From assembly GCF_014650335.1 (NCBI RefSeq), contig NZ_BMUT01000020.1, forward strand, positions 1 to 64,000: 64,000 bases of DNA, in the 5' to 3' direction. The notes beneath the pieces were generated by a model that was not told where the DNA came from, searched no databases, and saw nothing but the letters and a program-made list of their open reading frames with translations. A program made the position numbers and the translations under genes. Of the stretch, positions 48,731 to 58,400 are shown piece by piece. Numbering within the stretch: position 1 is the stretch's first letter; each line of letters starts with the position of its first letter. Source of the stretch: Streptomyces hiroshimensis. Lineage in GTDB: Bacteria > Actinomycetota > Actinomycetes > Streptomycetales > Streptomycetaceae.

Positions 48731-50809
48731 TCATTCTTCTTCTTCGTCTGCTTCCTGGCGCAACCGGTCGGCGATGTCCACTAGGGAGCCGCGCTGCGGA
48801 ACGAACCAGCGCCGCGTACCTTGAAGCGATTTGCTCTGGTAACCGGCCTCCACGAGCATCTTCTGGGCCAGGCCGGTCGGTGAGTAGGCGATACCGTCCA
48901 CTGCCCACACCAGGCAGTCACGGCGGTTCCGGGTCCAGGTTGCACGCGCCCGGCGTGGATCCGCCGTGAGCCAGGGAGTGAGCTGTTGCTGTTCGCGGCC
49001 GGGGACTGGGCGGAACTCCAGGGGCGTCCCTTCCTCCAGCGCGTTGTTCTCGAAGATCACGGTGACTGCCTTGGCTTTCCGTGCATGTCCTTCACGCTCG
49101 GACGCGCGGTACTCCGCTGAGAGGGGCGGAGGTTGGTTATCGCCCTGTAGGGTCGCCAGCGCTGAACCGACGACGCTGGAATATCGCTCTGCATTGCGGA
49201 AGATGCTGCTCACCTGACTCTTGGGTCCGTACCCCGTGTCGATCCAGTGGATCAAGGTGGCTACGGAAGCGTTAACGAGTGGGGCGACGCACGCGAGTAC
49301 CGTTGGCCAATTGGACTCCGGAATCTCCTGCCAGCCTTTAGGCAGGCGCTGGAAGGTCACGTGAGCGATGAACAGCCTCCCAAGATCGGCGAGTGTGCCG
49401 GCGCGCCCCTCCCACTGCGGGCGTTGTTCATCGATCTGCCGCTCGACCTCACGAAGCACGAGGATGGTGCGCCAGGTCTTCACCGCGTCTGTACGGTGCA
49501 GCGGAAATAGCCGGTGGTGCTGCTTCGGATCCCAAAGAAGGTCGATGTCCACATTGGCTTGGAAGGACAGTTCCGGAGAGGCGTGAGCGCAGGCGAGCGC
49601 GGTTGCAGCCTCCCTGAGGGTGCAACCGTCGTCCTTGGTCTGTGGTGGCTCCTCGCCGCGGCGCAGGACGTAGGTTTTCCGCAGACGAAGTAGGAAGTCG
49701 TCGCGGAGCTGCTGCTGCACCTTTTCCAGGGCGATGAAGTCCTGGGGCTCTACCCTGTTCTGGGTGTTGGTCGTTCGGGTGACGTCATGATCGAAGCCCT
49801 CCGGGCAGTCCGTCAAGGAGATGATGCGGACGCCGATCCGTGCGCGTGTGACGGCATCCGGGGTTTGTTGTTGCGCCTCGTGGACGGAGGCGACCGTCTG
49901 GGCACCGTTGACAATGCTCGCTCCCTCCATTTCCAGGTCCCCCCGAGGGCCCATGATCACCTTGTCGCACAGCACCGTGATTCCGTTGTTGAAGTACCAG
50001 AAGTGTTCGGGCTTTCTACGAAGGGTTTCCACAAGGGTGCGATTGACCGCGGTGACGCCGAGAGGATTGCGGATGTTTCGCTGGAAGAGCCGGTGGTGGT
50101 TGTCCTCGTACCAGCGGGCGACCTCCGAGCCTCCGATCGTGCCGTGGTAGGCCAGGATGGGGTCCTTGATCGGACTGACATCGACGGCCGAGGCTGAGGC
50201 CTTCAGCTTGATCTGGGGCTCGGCGATTCCAGAGCGCAGGATGCGGATGAAGTCCGGCAGCCGAAGGGCGCGCAGGCGTACGGAGTCTTCGTACTCCGTG
50301 CAGAACCGGTCGAGCACCTCCTTGGACTCAGCCCCCATCGGCTGGGTCCCCGCCCAGGCCGGCAGCAGGGTGATCTGTACCCGCGGATTGCTGAGTGCCC
50401 GTTCCAGATCGGGGATGAGCGGCGTCAGCTTGGCGTTGAAGCACTGGTACTCCCGCGCGATCAGCAGTTCCAGCCCGTTCTTTAGGTCGAGGGCGGCGCT
50501 CTTAGAGAACGTGGCTGTGCCATCGCTACTCCACTTCGCCTGCACCACCCAGACCTGGGGGTCTTCCGAGGCGAGATCCACGGCCACGGCGTCGATGCCC
50601 TGGTCGCTGAACGAGTCGATGACGAACTCGGCGCAGCGCTGCAGCGGATAGCCGGTGAACTCGCGGATCGCCAGGGCAGCAAGGGAACGGGAGAGAAACG
50701 AGTTCCGCTGGATTCGCTGCTCAAACTTGGACAGATCGCCAACGGCGACAATTCCAGTGAACTGCTCATCGAGGGCGTGTTCGAGCTGCTGGGCGTGCAG
50801 AGCGGTCAC
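48731..50809 (-). CDS. AIPR (abortive phage infection) family protein with nuclease-like N-terminus
   Basis: This 692-residue protein has the AIPR core (HFWYFNNGITVLCDK, then GASIVNGAQTVASVHEAQ at about 265-310), a family named for abortive phage resistance. The N-terminal part has DSFSDQGIDAVAVD followed by VWVVQAKW (about 66-93), which resembles a PD-(D/E)xK nuclease active site. The C-terminal region (VWAVDGIAYSPTGLAQKMLV) resembles a DUF4357/RAMA-like DNA-reading fold. The GTG at 50809 follows AGGAG. Together these suggest DNA sensing and cleavage. It is convergent to the RM operon. Confidence 0.78.
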   Translation of the reverse strand: MTALHAQQLEHALDEQFTGIVAVGDLSKFEQRIQRNSFLSRSLAALAIREFTGYPLQRCAEFVIDSFSDQGIDAVAVDLASEDPQVWVVQAKWSSDGTATFSKSAALDLKNGLELLIAREYQCFNAKLTPLIPDLERALSNPRVQITLLPAWAGTQPMGAESKEVLDRFCTEYEDSVRLRALRLPDFIRILRSGIAEPQIKLKASASAVDVSPIKDPILAYHGTIGGSEVARWYEDNHHRLFQRNIRNPLGVTAVNRTLVETLRRKPEHFWYFNNGITVLCDKVIMGPRGDLEMEGASIVNGAQTVASVHEAQQQTPDAVTRARIGVRIISLTDCPEGFDHDVTRTTNTQNRVEPQDFIALEKVQQQLRDDFLLRLRKTYVLRRGEEPPQTKDDGCTLREAATALACAHASPELSFQANVDIDLLWDPKQHHRLFPLHRTDAVKTWRTILVLREVERQIDEQRPQWEGRAGTLADLGRLFIAHVTFQRLPKGWQEIPESNWPTVLACVAPLVNASVATLIHWIDTGYGPKSQVSSIFRNAERYSSVVGSALATLQGDNQPPPLSAEYRASEREGHARKAKAVTVIFENNALEEGTPLEFRPVPGREQQQLTPWLTADPRRARATWTRNRRDCLVWAVDGIAYSPTGLAQKMLVEAGYQSKSLQGTRRWFVPQRGSLVDIADRLRQEADEEEE

Positions 50810-51792
50810 TGTGCTCCTGTCGGCGGCTGGCGGCAGTGCTGGGATGGTGGCGAGGGGTACGTCTACGCCTTATCGGCGACTCAGGTTGCTTGCCAAGGAG
50901 CCTGCACGTCAAGCGCTTCGCTGCACTGCGTAGTCACGATGGGACTGAGAGCGGCGAATTTCCGCTGATCGTAACGGAACGGCGCTAACTTCGTTAGGCA
51001 GCAGCATGGAGAGTGGCTCCCTTGAGGAAGTGCGCCTGGAGGGGGATTCCGTGATTGGTACGAACGCGATGGTTCGGGCGCGGGGCCGTGGACTCCACTC
51101 TCGCCGGTGCAGGCGGCGGAGCTGCCGGCCGGGGCGGGCTTCCCCTTGGGGATCGCGGGCGGCGATATGATCGAGCTGGCCGTTGGGGGAGACGTGCGCA
51201 AGCGGTCTCAACGTGCCCGTGCTCCACCGACCGGGTCAGCGTCTGCCGCTGCTTCGACGGGTGGGACCTCTTCCTGGCCGATCCACTGGGGTCCGGGACT
51301 CTGCGGGCCTGGCCGAAGGGCACGCTGCGAGGTGGTCGGATCACCCCCCGCCCCCGCGTCGGTGGCCACCGTGGCGAAATACAGCAGGACTACCCGAGCC
51401 TGCCTGAAGCCCGCCCAACCAACTGCTTCGCGAGGGCGTTGTCACGCCTGTCTGGATCCGTCAGGCGTCGGCCCGGGCGCTCGGCTTGCCTGTTCCCGAA
51501 GGCGGCGAGATCGTCACCGCTAGGCTCGGTCGCTTGAGGACGACAGCGCTGAAGCGTCGGCCACCGGGCTCGACGGCCAGCGCTGGACGCTCGCTTGATG
51601 GGCGACCGGTGGCTACCGGCTCTGCCCTGAGCCGTCGGTGCTTGGGGTGACCCAGATGCGTGAGCGATGCGTGAGCGGATGGGGTGGCGCCAGATGGATT
51701 GGGCCAGGCGGAGGCCGGGCCAGACTCTCCTGAACTGGGGAAATTGGCTTTTGTGGCACTGTCTGGCACCAGCCAGGATGATCTAGTGGGGG
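50810..51792. other. 983-bp unassigned region at the right end of the element
   Basis: No full gene was found. Several overlapping frames are Arg/Pro/Ala-rich. From about 51430 one frame reads LLREGVVTPVWIRQASARAL, then GLPVPEGGEIVTARLGRL, which looks like the end of a decayed gene. The last 120 bp (51669-51789) repeat the sequence at 48148 and probably include integrase arm sites. The interval holds the left half of attR context. Confidence 0.45.
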
Positions 51793-51835
51793 CTCGTAAT
51801 GCGTAGGTCTCGGGTTCGAATCCCGAAGGCGGCTC
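51793..51835. other. attR: 43-bp copy of the tRNA-Thr 3' end
   Basis: This stretch is identical to 39900-39942 and so includes a tRNA remnant but no 5' half. It marks the right boundary of the element. Confidence 0.92.
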
Positions 51836-51840
51836 AGCCG

Positions 51841-51877
51841 AAGCCCAGGTCACAGCCTCTGTGACCTGGGCTTTTCT
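51841..51877. terminator. Chromosomal tRNA-Thr terminator beyond attR
   Basis: A perfect 15-bp stem (AAGCCCAGGTCACAG and its complement, 51841-51873) with a 3-nt loop is followed by TTCTGGTTTT. It is probably the original terminator of tRNA-Thr, now separated from it by the element. It also terminates the hydrolase gene on the other strand. Confidence 0.8.
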
Positions 51878-51905
51878 GGTTTTCGGCCCCCCCTGCCTAG
51901 GGCGC

Positions 51906-53651
51906 TCAGGAGCACCTCCGGCCCGCCGGGGGCGGGGTCGAGGTCAGCAGGTAGGTGTTGATGGCGTTGTCGATGCAGGCGCTGCCGCGGGTGTAGGCGG
52001 TGTGGCCGTCGCCCTCGTAGGTCAGCAGGCGGCCGGAGGAGAGCTGGGAGGCCAGCGAGCGGGCCCAGCCGTAGGGGGTGGCGGGGTCGCGGGTGGTGCC
52101 GACGACGAGGATGGGCGCGGCGCCCGCGGCGGGGATGCGGTGCGGGACGCCCGTGGCCGGTACGGGCCAGTATCCGCAGGTCAGGGCCGCCCAGGCGAGG
52201 GGGGTGCCGAAGACCGGCGAGGCCTTGCGGAAGGCGGGGATCGCGTCGCGGACCTCGGCCGGGGAGCGGAAGGCCGGCGGGAGGTCGAGGCAGTTCACGG
52301 CCGCGTTGGCGTACATGAGGTTCTGGTAGGAGCCGCGGGAGTCGCGCTCGTAGTAGGCGTCGGAGAGCTTCAGCAGCAGGGCGCCGTCGCCCCTGAGGGC
52401 GGCCGCCAGCGCAGTGCGCAGCAGGCCCCACGCCGCCTCGTCGTACATGGCGGAGATCACACCCGTGGTGGCGAGACTCTCGGTGAGCTTGCGGGACTTG
52501 CCGGTGGCCAGGGGGTGCGCGTCGGCCTGCTTGAAGAGTGCGGAGAGGCGGTCGCCCGCCTCGGCCGCCTCGGTGCCGAGCGGGCAGCCCCTGCGCCGGG
52601 CGCAGTCCTCCGCGAAGGAGGCGAAGGCGGTCTGGAAGCCCGCGGTCTGGTCCCGGTTGACCTGCTCCGAGTCGAGGGACGGATCGAGGGCGCCGTCGAG
52701 CACGAGGCGGCCGACGCGCGAGGGGAAGAGCCCGGCGTAGGTGGCGCCGAGGAAGGTGCCGTACGAGGCGCCCACGTACGTCAGCTTGGCGTCGTCGAGG
52801 GCGGCGCGCAGGACGTCCATGTCGCGGGCGGCCTCGATCGTGGACACGTGGCCGAGGAGCTTGCCGGAGCGGGCGGCGCAGCCGTCGGCGAAGTCGGAGT
52901 ACGCGGCGACGAGTTCCCCGGTCTCGCCGGCGTCGTCGGGGGTCTGGTCGACCTCCGTGTAGCGGTCCATCTCGGTGTCGGAGAGGCAGGTGACCGGCTC
53001 GCTGCCGGCGACGCCGCGGGGGTCCATGGCCACCATGTCGTAGTGGGCGCGGACGGCGGCGGGGTAGCCGACGCCCGCGTAGTGCTGGAGATAGCCGACC
53101 GCCGAGCCGCCCGGCCCGCCCGGGTTGACCGTGAGGGAGCCCAGGCGCTTGGCGTGGTCCGCGCCGGTGGCCTTCTTGCGGGAGACGGCGAGCTTGAGGT
53201 CGTCCGACTCGCGGGGGTGGTCGTAGTCCAGTGGCGCCCTGAGGGTGGCGCACTCGAAACCGCTCGTGCCGCAGGGGCGCCAGGTGAGCTTCTGTGCGTA
53301 GTAGCGGCGGAGGGCCGGGGGGAGGGCGGTCGGCAGCGGGGCGAGCAGCGGGGCGTCCCCGGGCCTGCCTCCGCCGCCCAGGCCGCCCAGGCTGTCGAAG
53401 GAGCCTCCTGCGCCGAAGCTTCCGAAGCCGGGGAGGCCGCGGCCGTCCTGCCCGTCCCCCGCCCCACGGCCGTGCCGGCTCCCCGCGGGCGAGGACTGCG
53501 CGCCGCCCGCTCCGTATGCTCCGGTCGCTCCGTACGCTCTCGCCGCCGCCGTCGCCCTCGGCGAGGTGTCCCCGAGCGCGGAGCCGGAGATCAGCAGCGC
53601 CGCTGCCGCGATGACGGTGCCGGAGGTACGGAACAGGCGGCTGGAGTCCAT
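51906..53651 (-). CDS. Secreted alpha/beta hydrolase (tripeptidyl aminopeptidase-like)
   Basis: This 581-residue exported hydrolase has a signal peptide (MDSSRLFRTSGTVIAAAALL), a disordered Gly/Ala/Ser/Arg stretch (about 35-85), and an alpha/beta core. The nucleophile Ser is in VGASYGTF, the acid in VGTTRDPATPY, and the His in YEGDGHTAYT. The oxyanion-loop NPGGPGGSAVG is typical of the S33 tripeptidyl aminopeptidases secreted by Streptomyces. The ATG at 53651 follows AAGGGA. Confidence 0.9.
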   Translation of the reverse strand: MDSSRLFRTSGTVIAAAALLISGSALGDTSPRATAAARAYGATGAYGAGGAQSSPAGSRHGRGAGDGQDGRGLPGFGSFGAGGSFDSLGGLGGGGRPGDAPLLAPLPTALPPALRRYYAQKLTWRPCGTSGFECATLRAPLDYDHPRESDDLKLAVSRKKATGADHAKRLGSLTVNPGGPGGSAVGYLQHYAGVGYPAAVRAHYDMVAMDPRGVAGSEPVTCLSDTEMDRYTEVDQTPDDAGETGELVAAYSDFADGCAARSGKLLGHVSTIEAARDMDVLRAALDDAKLTYVGASYGTFLGATYAGLFPSRVGRLVLDGALDPSLDSEQVNRDQTAGFQTAFASFAEDCARRRGCPLGTEAAEAGDRLSALFKQADAHPLATGKSRKLTESLATTGVISAMYDEAAWGLLRTALAAALRGDGALLLKLSDAYYERDSRGSYQNLMYANAAVNCLDLPPAFRSPAEVRDAIPAFRKASPVFGTPLAWAALTCGYWPVPATGVPHRIPAAGAAPILVVGTTRDPATPYGWARSLASQLSSGRLLTYEGDGHTAYTRGSACIDNAINTYLLTSTPPPAGRRCS

Positions 53652-53910
53652 CGGCTGGTCCCTTGGTCCCTCTGCGTGGGTGCATGCGTGGATGCATGCG
53701 TGGATGCGTGGAGTGCCGCTGCATGAAGGCAGGGAACTGCCCGGCAGCGAAGAGCTGAGCATCGCGCAGCGTTACGGAAAATCACTGCGTACCGACGGAG
53801 CGTATCCACACCCCTGCAGGCTGCCGCCAGTCGCCGGGCCCAGGAGGCCTCATATGAGTGAGAGTGCGTAACCGGACGTTTGCTCGGATTGGCCGGGCGG
53901 TCGGCAGTGC

Positions 53911-55131
53911 TCAGCCCGCGCGCAGCGCCATCGTCATCGCCTCGACCGCGAGCAGCGGAGCCACGTTCCGGTCCAGCGCGCGCCGGCAGTCGATGATCGC
54001 CTCGATGCGGCGCAGCGTCCGCTCCGGGCCGGACGCGGAGGCGACGCGCTCCAGCGCGTCCTGCATGTCCGCGTTGGCGATCTCGACGCGCGAGCGGAGC
54101 TGCATCGCCAGGACGTCGCGGTAGAAGCCCGTCAGGTCGACCAGGGCCAGGTCGAGGCTGTCGCGCTGGGTGCGGGTGCTGCGGCGCTTCTGGCGGTCCT
54201 GGAGCTCCTTCATCGCACCCGCCGTGCCACGCGGCAGACGGCTGCCCGTACCGGCCGCCGCGCCGAGCGCCGCCCTCAGCTCCTCGGTCTCCTTGGTGTC
54301 GACCTCCTCGGCGACCTGCTTGGCGTCCTCGGCGGCCGCGTCGATCAGCTCCTGGGCGGCCTTCAGGCAGCCGCCGACGTCGTCGACGCGCAGGGGCAGC
54401 TTGAGCACGGCCGCGCGGCGGGCACGGGCCCGCTCGTCGGTGGCCAGGCGGCGGGCCCGGCCGATGTGGCCCTGCGTGGCCCGGGCCACCCGCCCGGCCA
54501 GCTCGGGCTCGATGCCGTCCCGCCGGGCCAGGATCTCGGCCACGGCGGCCACCGGGGGCGTGCGCAGGGTGAGCAGGCGGCAGCGGGACCGGATGGTGGG
54601 CAGCACATCTTCCAAAGAGGGCGCGCACAGGAGCCACACCGTACGCGGCGCCGGCTCCTCGACCGCCTTCAGCAGGACGTTGCCCGCGCCTTCCGTGAGC
54701 CGGTCCGCGTCCTCCAGGACGATGACCTGCCAGCGGCCGCCGGCCGGGGAGAGCTGGGCGCGGCGGACCAGCTCGCGGGTCTCCTTGACGCCGATGGACA
54801 GCTGGTCGGTGCGGACGATCTCCACGTCCGCGTGCGTGCCGACGAGCGTGGTGTGGCAGCCGTCGCAGAAGCCGCAGCCGGGGGCCCCGCCGACGGCTCT
54901 GTCCGGGCTCACGCACTGCAGGGCGGCGGCGAACGCACGGGCGGCACTGGCCCGGCCGGAGCCGGGGGGGCCGGTGAACAGCCAGGCGTGGGTCATCGAC
55001 CCGCCACCGGCGGCCACGGCGTCCACCGAGAGCGACTCGGCGGCGGTGACCAGGGCATCGGCATCCCGCGCGGCCGCGGAGAGCTGCTCCGTCACCCGGT
55101 CCTGGCCGACCACGTCGTCCCACACCGCCAT
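53911..55131 (-). CDS. holB: DNA polymerase III subunit delta prime
   Basis: This 406-residue clamp-loader subunit starts MAVWDDVVGQDRVTEQL, with a modified P-loop FTGPPGSGRASAAR, the zinc-binding cysteines (GCGFCDGCH) and sensor-1 region NVLLKAVEEP. The ATG at 55131 has GGAGG upstream. It lies downstream of tmk in the same orientation, as in other Streptomyces. Confidence 0.94.
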   Translation of the reverse strand: MAVWDDVVGQDRVTEQLSAAARDADALVTAAESLSVDAVAAGGGSMTHAWLFTGPPGSGRASAARAFAAALQCVSPDRAVGGAPGCGFCDGCHTTLVGTHADVEIVRTDQLSIGVKETRELVRRAQLSPAGGRWQVIVLEDADRLTEGAGNVLLKAVEEPAPRTVWLLCAPSLEDVLPTIRSRCRLLTLRTPPVAAVAEILARRDGIEPELAGRVARATQGHIGRARRLATDERARARRAAVLKLPLRVDDVGGCLKAAQELIDAAAEDAKQVAEEVDTKETEELRAALGAAAGTGSRLPRGTAGAMKELQDRQKRRSTRTQRDSLDLALVDLTGFYRDVLAMQLRSRVEIANADMQDALERVASASGPERTLRRIEAIIDCRRALDRNVAPLLAVEAMTMALRAG

Positions 55132-55188
55132 GGCTGTCCTCCGCACTGGTTGTCCTGCGACGTCCATTGTGGGCCACGGCACCGACAC

Positions 55189-55230
55189 CGGTCGCCGGTC
55201 GCCGGTCGCCGGTCGCCGGTCGCCGGTCGC
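55189..55230. repeat. 7-bp tandem repeat CGGTCGC, six copies
   Basis: Six perfect head-to-tail copies span 42 bp upstream of holB. No spacer is present. Confidence 0.85.
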
Positions 55231-55240
55231 ACATTCCGTC

Positions 55241-55451
55241 CCGCCGCGACGGCGACCAAGCACAACCACGCGGCCCGGCGGCGCCGAAACCACCTCCGCC
55301 CCGGCCGGAGCACGCCGGGCAGGAGGCACAAGCCGCCCCTCCCGCGGCCGCCGCAGACGCCGGTCGAGAGGCCACGCCTCTCAAACCCGCCGCAACGGCG
55401 ACCAACCACAACGACGCAGCCCGGCGGCGCCGAAGCCACTCCTGCCCCGGC
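55241..55451. repeat. Two 65-bp direct repeats upstream of holB
   Basis: The copies at 55241-55305 and 55387-55451 share about 85 percent identity and contain CGGCGACCAA and CCCGGCGGCGCCGAA blocks. They share their first half with the repeats at 1-45, 60-109 and 172-221 and so belong to the same dispersed family. Confidence 0.7.
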
Positions 55452-55484
55452 AGGGCCCCGCAAAGGCCCCGCAGAGGACCCGCC

Positions 55485-58400
55485 TCAGCGGCGGCGACCG
55501 CCCCGCTCGTCGTCGTCGCGGCGACGCCGCGGTCCCAGGAGCTCGTCCGCGAGCGTCGGCTCGTCGTCGCCGGACGCCTCGCCCGCCCAGCCCGGGCGGC
55601 GGCGCCCCTTGGCGGCGGCGTCCTGCGCGCCCTCGGCCACCTGCGGCAGCTCCCGCGTCCGCTCGGCGTCCGCGTCGGCGTCCGCGCGCTCCTCCGGCCG
55701 GAACAGCCAGTTCGGCACCCGGTCCGCCGGGTCCTCGGTCCGCGGCTCCGGCCGTACCGGAGGCAGCACCTCCGTCACATCGACGTCGGCGTCGGCATCG
55801 TCGCGCCTGCCGCCACCCGCGACCGGAGGCTGCGGCAGCACAGCCGTCTCCTCCGACTCCCGCGACGGCGCGGGCGACGGCTGCTGCGGCTCCATGCCCC
55901 AGGTCACGCGCTGCGGCTCCACGGGCCGGACGGGCACGGGCGGCAGCACCTCGGTCTCGTCGGACGCACGGGAGGACGACGCACGGGAGGACGACCGCGA
56001 GGACGTACCGGAGGGCACGCCGGACGCACGCGAGGCCCGCGGGTCGATGCGCGGCCGCTCGACCGTGGGCGTCGTGTCGGCGGTCAGGTCGCTGAAGTCC
56101 GTATCGCGCGGGTCCGGCCGGTGGACGGACGGGGTCTGGACGGCGGGCGCCTGGACGGTCTGCGTCTCGTCCGAGCTCCCCGAGGCCGGAGCCGGGGCCG
56201 GAGCCTGGGCCGCAGCCTCCTTACGGAGCGAGGGCCGCTCGACGGTCGGAGCCTCGGAAGCCGAGTCGGGAGCCGAATCGGAAGCCGCAGCCGCCGCGGC
56301 CGAGGAGCCCGGCGCAGCCGAAGCCGCAGCCGACGCGGCAGCAGCCGCCTCCGCCGCCACCCGCGCCTGCTCCGCCCTCAGCAGCGCCTCCTCCGCCTTG
56401 CGCTGCTTCTCCAGGCGCCGTTCCTCGGCCTCGGCGCGCAGCCGCGCCTCTTCCTCGGCCTGCTTGCGGAGCCGCTCCTGCTCGGCGGCGCGGGTGCGCT
56501 CCTCCGCCTCGCGGCGCTTGCGCTCCTCCTCGGCCTGCCGGCGGGCCTCCTCGGCACGCTGCCGGGCTTCCTCGGCGAGGCGCGCCTCCTCGCGGATGCG
56601 GGCCTCTTCGGCCTCGCGCCGCTTGCGCTCCTCCTCCTCGGCACGCAGCTTGGCGAGCTGCTCCTGGCGCTCGCGCTCCAGCCGCGCCTCCTCCGCCTTG
56701 CGCGCGGCCTCTTCCTCGGCCTTGCGCCGCGCCTCTTCCTCGGCGGCCTTGCGGGCCTGCTCGCGGGCCTCGATCTCGGCCGCGGAGAGCGGCAGGGCCT
56801 GGTCGAGGCGGTGGCGTACGACGGTGGTGATGTCCTCGGGCGCCTGCCCGGCGTCGACGACGAGGTAGCGCGAAGGGTCGGCGGCGGCCAGCGTCAGGAA
56901 GCCGGTGCGCACCCGGTTGTGGAACTCCATGGGCTCCGACTCGAGCCGGTCGGGCGCCTCGGTGAAACGTTCTCGCGCGGTCTCCGGCGAGACGTCGAGC
57001 AGCACGGTCAGGTGGGGGACGAGGCCGCCCGTCGCCCACCGGTTGATGCGGGCGATCTCGGTCGGCGAGAGGTCCCGCCCGGCGCCCTGGTAGGCCACCG
57101 ACGAGTCGATGTAGCGGTCGGTGATGACGATCGCGCCGCGCTTCAGGGCGGGCTGGACGACGGAGTCGACGTGCTCGGCGCGGTCGGCCGCGTAGAGCAG
57201 CGCCTCCGCGCGGTCCGACAGGCCGGCCGACGAGACGTCCAGGAGGATCGCGCGCAGCCGCTGCCCGATGGGCGTCGCACCGGGCTCGCGGGTGACCACG
57301 ACCTCGTGGCCCTTGGAGCGGATCCACTCGGCGATCGCCCGCACCTGCGTGGACTTGCCGGCGCCGTCACCGCCTTCGAAGGCGATGAAGAAGCCCGTCG
57401 CGGTGGGGGCCTGCTCGGGGTCGCCGCCGCGCAGCACGTCCAGCAGATCGCGGCGGAACGGCACTCCGTGCCGGTCGTCGGTCTTGCCGAGGACGATGGC
57501 GCCGACGGGCAGCAGCAGCGCACCGACGAGCATCAGCGTGAAGGCCGCCCCGCCGTGTGCGAAGACGAAGCCGCCGCGCTCCAGCCGGTGCGGTCCGATG
57601 GCGGCGGCGAGCAGCGGCGCGGCGACGGCGCCGAGCGCCGCGGTGACGCGCACGACGGCGTGCAGATGATCGGTCGTACGGGGCCGGCGGTCCTCTTCCG
57701 TCTCCTGGTCGAGGAGGGCGTGGCCGGTGTTGGCGGCGATGCCCGCGCAGACGCCGGCGAGCAGCACGAGCAGCAGGACCGTCGTGGGGTCGGGCACGAG
57801 GCCCGCCGCGAGCAACGCCAGACCGGTGAGCGCGATGGACAGCGCGAGCAGGCGGCGCCGGGAGAAGCCGGGCAGCACCTTGACGGCGCTGCGGATGCCG
57901 ATGACGGGACCGCCGCTGAGGGCGAGCACGAGCAGCCCGAAGGCCACCGGCCCGCCGCCGAGGTCGACGGCCTGGAGGGCGGCCACGCCGACGGCGGCGG
58001 CGATGGCACCCGCGACGGCCGCGCAGGCCAGGACGAGCACCGGGATGGCGCCCGTACGCCCGGTGTCCGGCGTCCGGCCGGCGTCCGGGCCCTGGGTGGT
58101 CTTGGGGCGGCGCAGGCCCTCCAGCGGGGAGCGCACGCGGGGCGCCTTCGCGCCGGGCAGCTCCAGGAAGTAGAGGATGGTGCCCGAGGTGCCGAACAGC
58201 GCGGCCGCGAGGAACGAGCCGAGGGCCGCCTGGTGGAGGTGGAACCAGTCGATGCCGGCCCCGAGCAGATTGCCGATCAGCGTGACGGCGAGGAGTGCGG
58301 CCGCCGCGAAGGGCAGCGACACGAAGCTCGTACGCAGCGAGAGGCGCCGCAGTGCGTCGTAGTGATCGGGCAGCGGGCGGACCGCCGCGCCCTCCACGGG

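Larger units (their letters stand above)
39900..51835. mobile_element. tRNA-Thr-integrated defence island, about 11.9 kb
   Basis: It is delimited by 43-bp direct repeats (39900-39942, 51793-51835). It carries an integrase, a complete type I restriction-modification set, an AIPR-family protein and about 1.7 kb of decayed or unassigned sequence. Codon use in the RM and AIPR genes is less GC-biased than in the flanks, consistent with transfer. No conjugation, replication or phage structural genes were recognised, so movement would rely on the integrase or a helper element. Confidence 0.88.
55132..55484. other. 353-bp repeat-rich gap between holB and tmk
   Basis: It holds six perfect copies of the 7-bp unit CGGTCGC (55189-55230) and two 65-bp direct repeats (55241-55305, 55387-55451, about 85 percent identical) related to the repeats at the window start. 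No gene was found. The downstream holB gene probably has its promoter here or is read through from tmk. Confidence 0.65.

Noticed and set aside
51461..51853. 130-codon minus-strand frame with PPSGFEPETYAL
   Set aside because: This is the well-known false protein read across the antisense of a tRNA 3' end (attR), not a gene.
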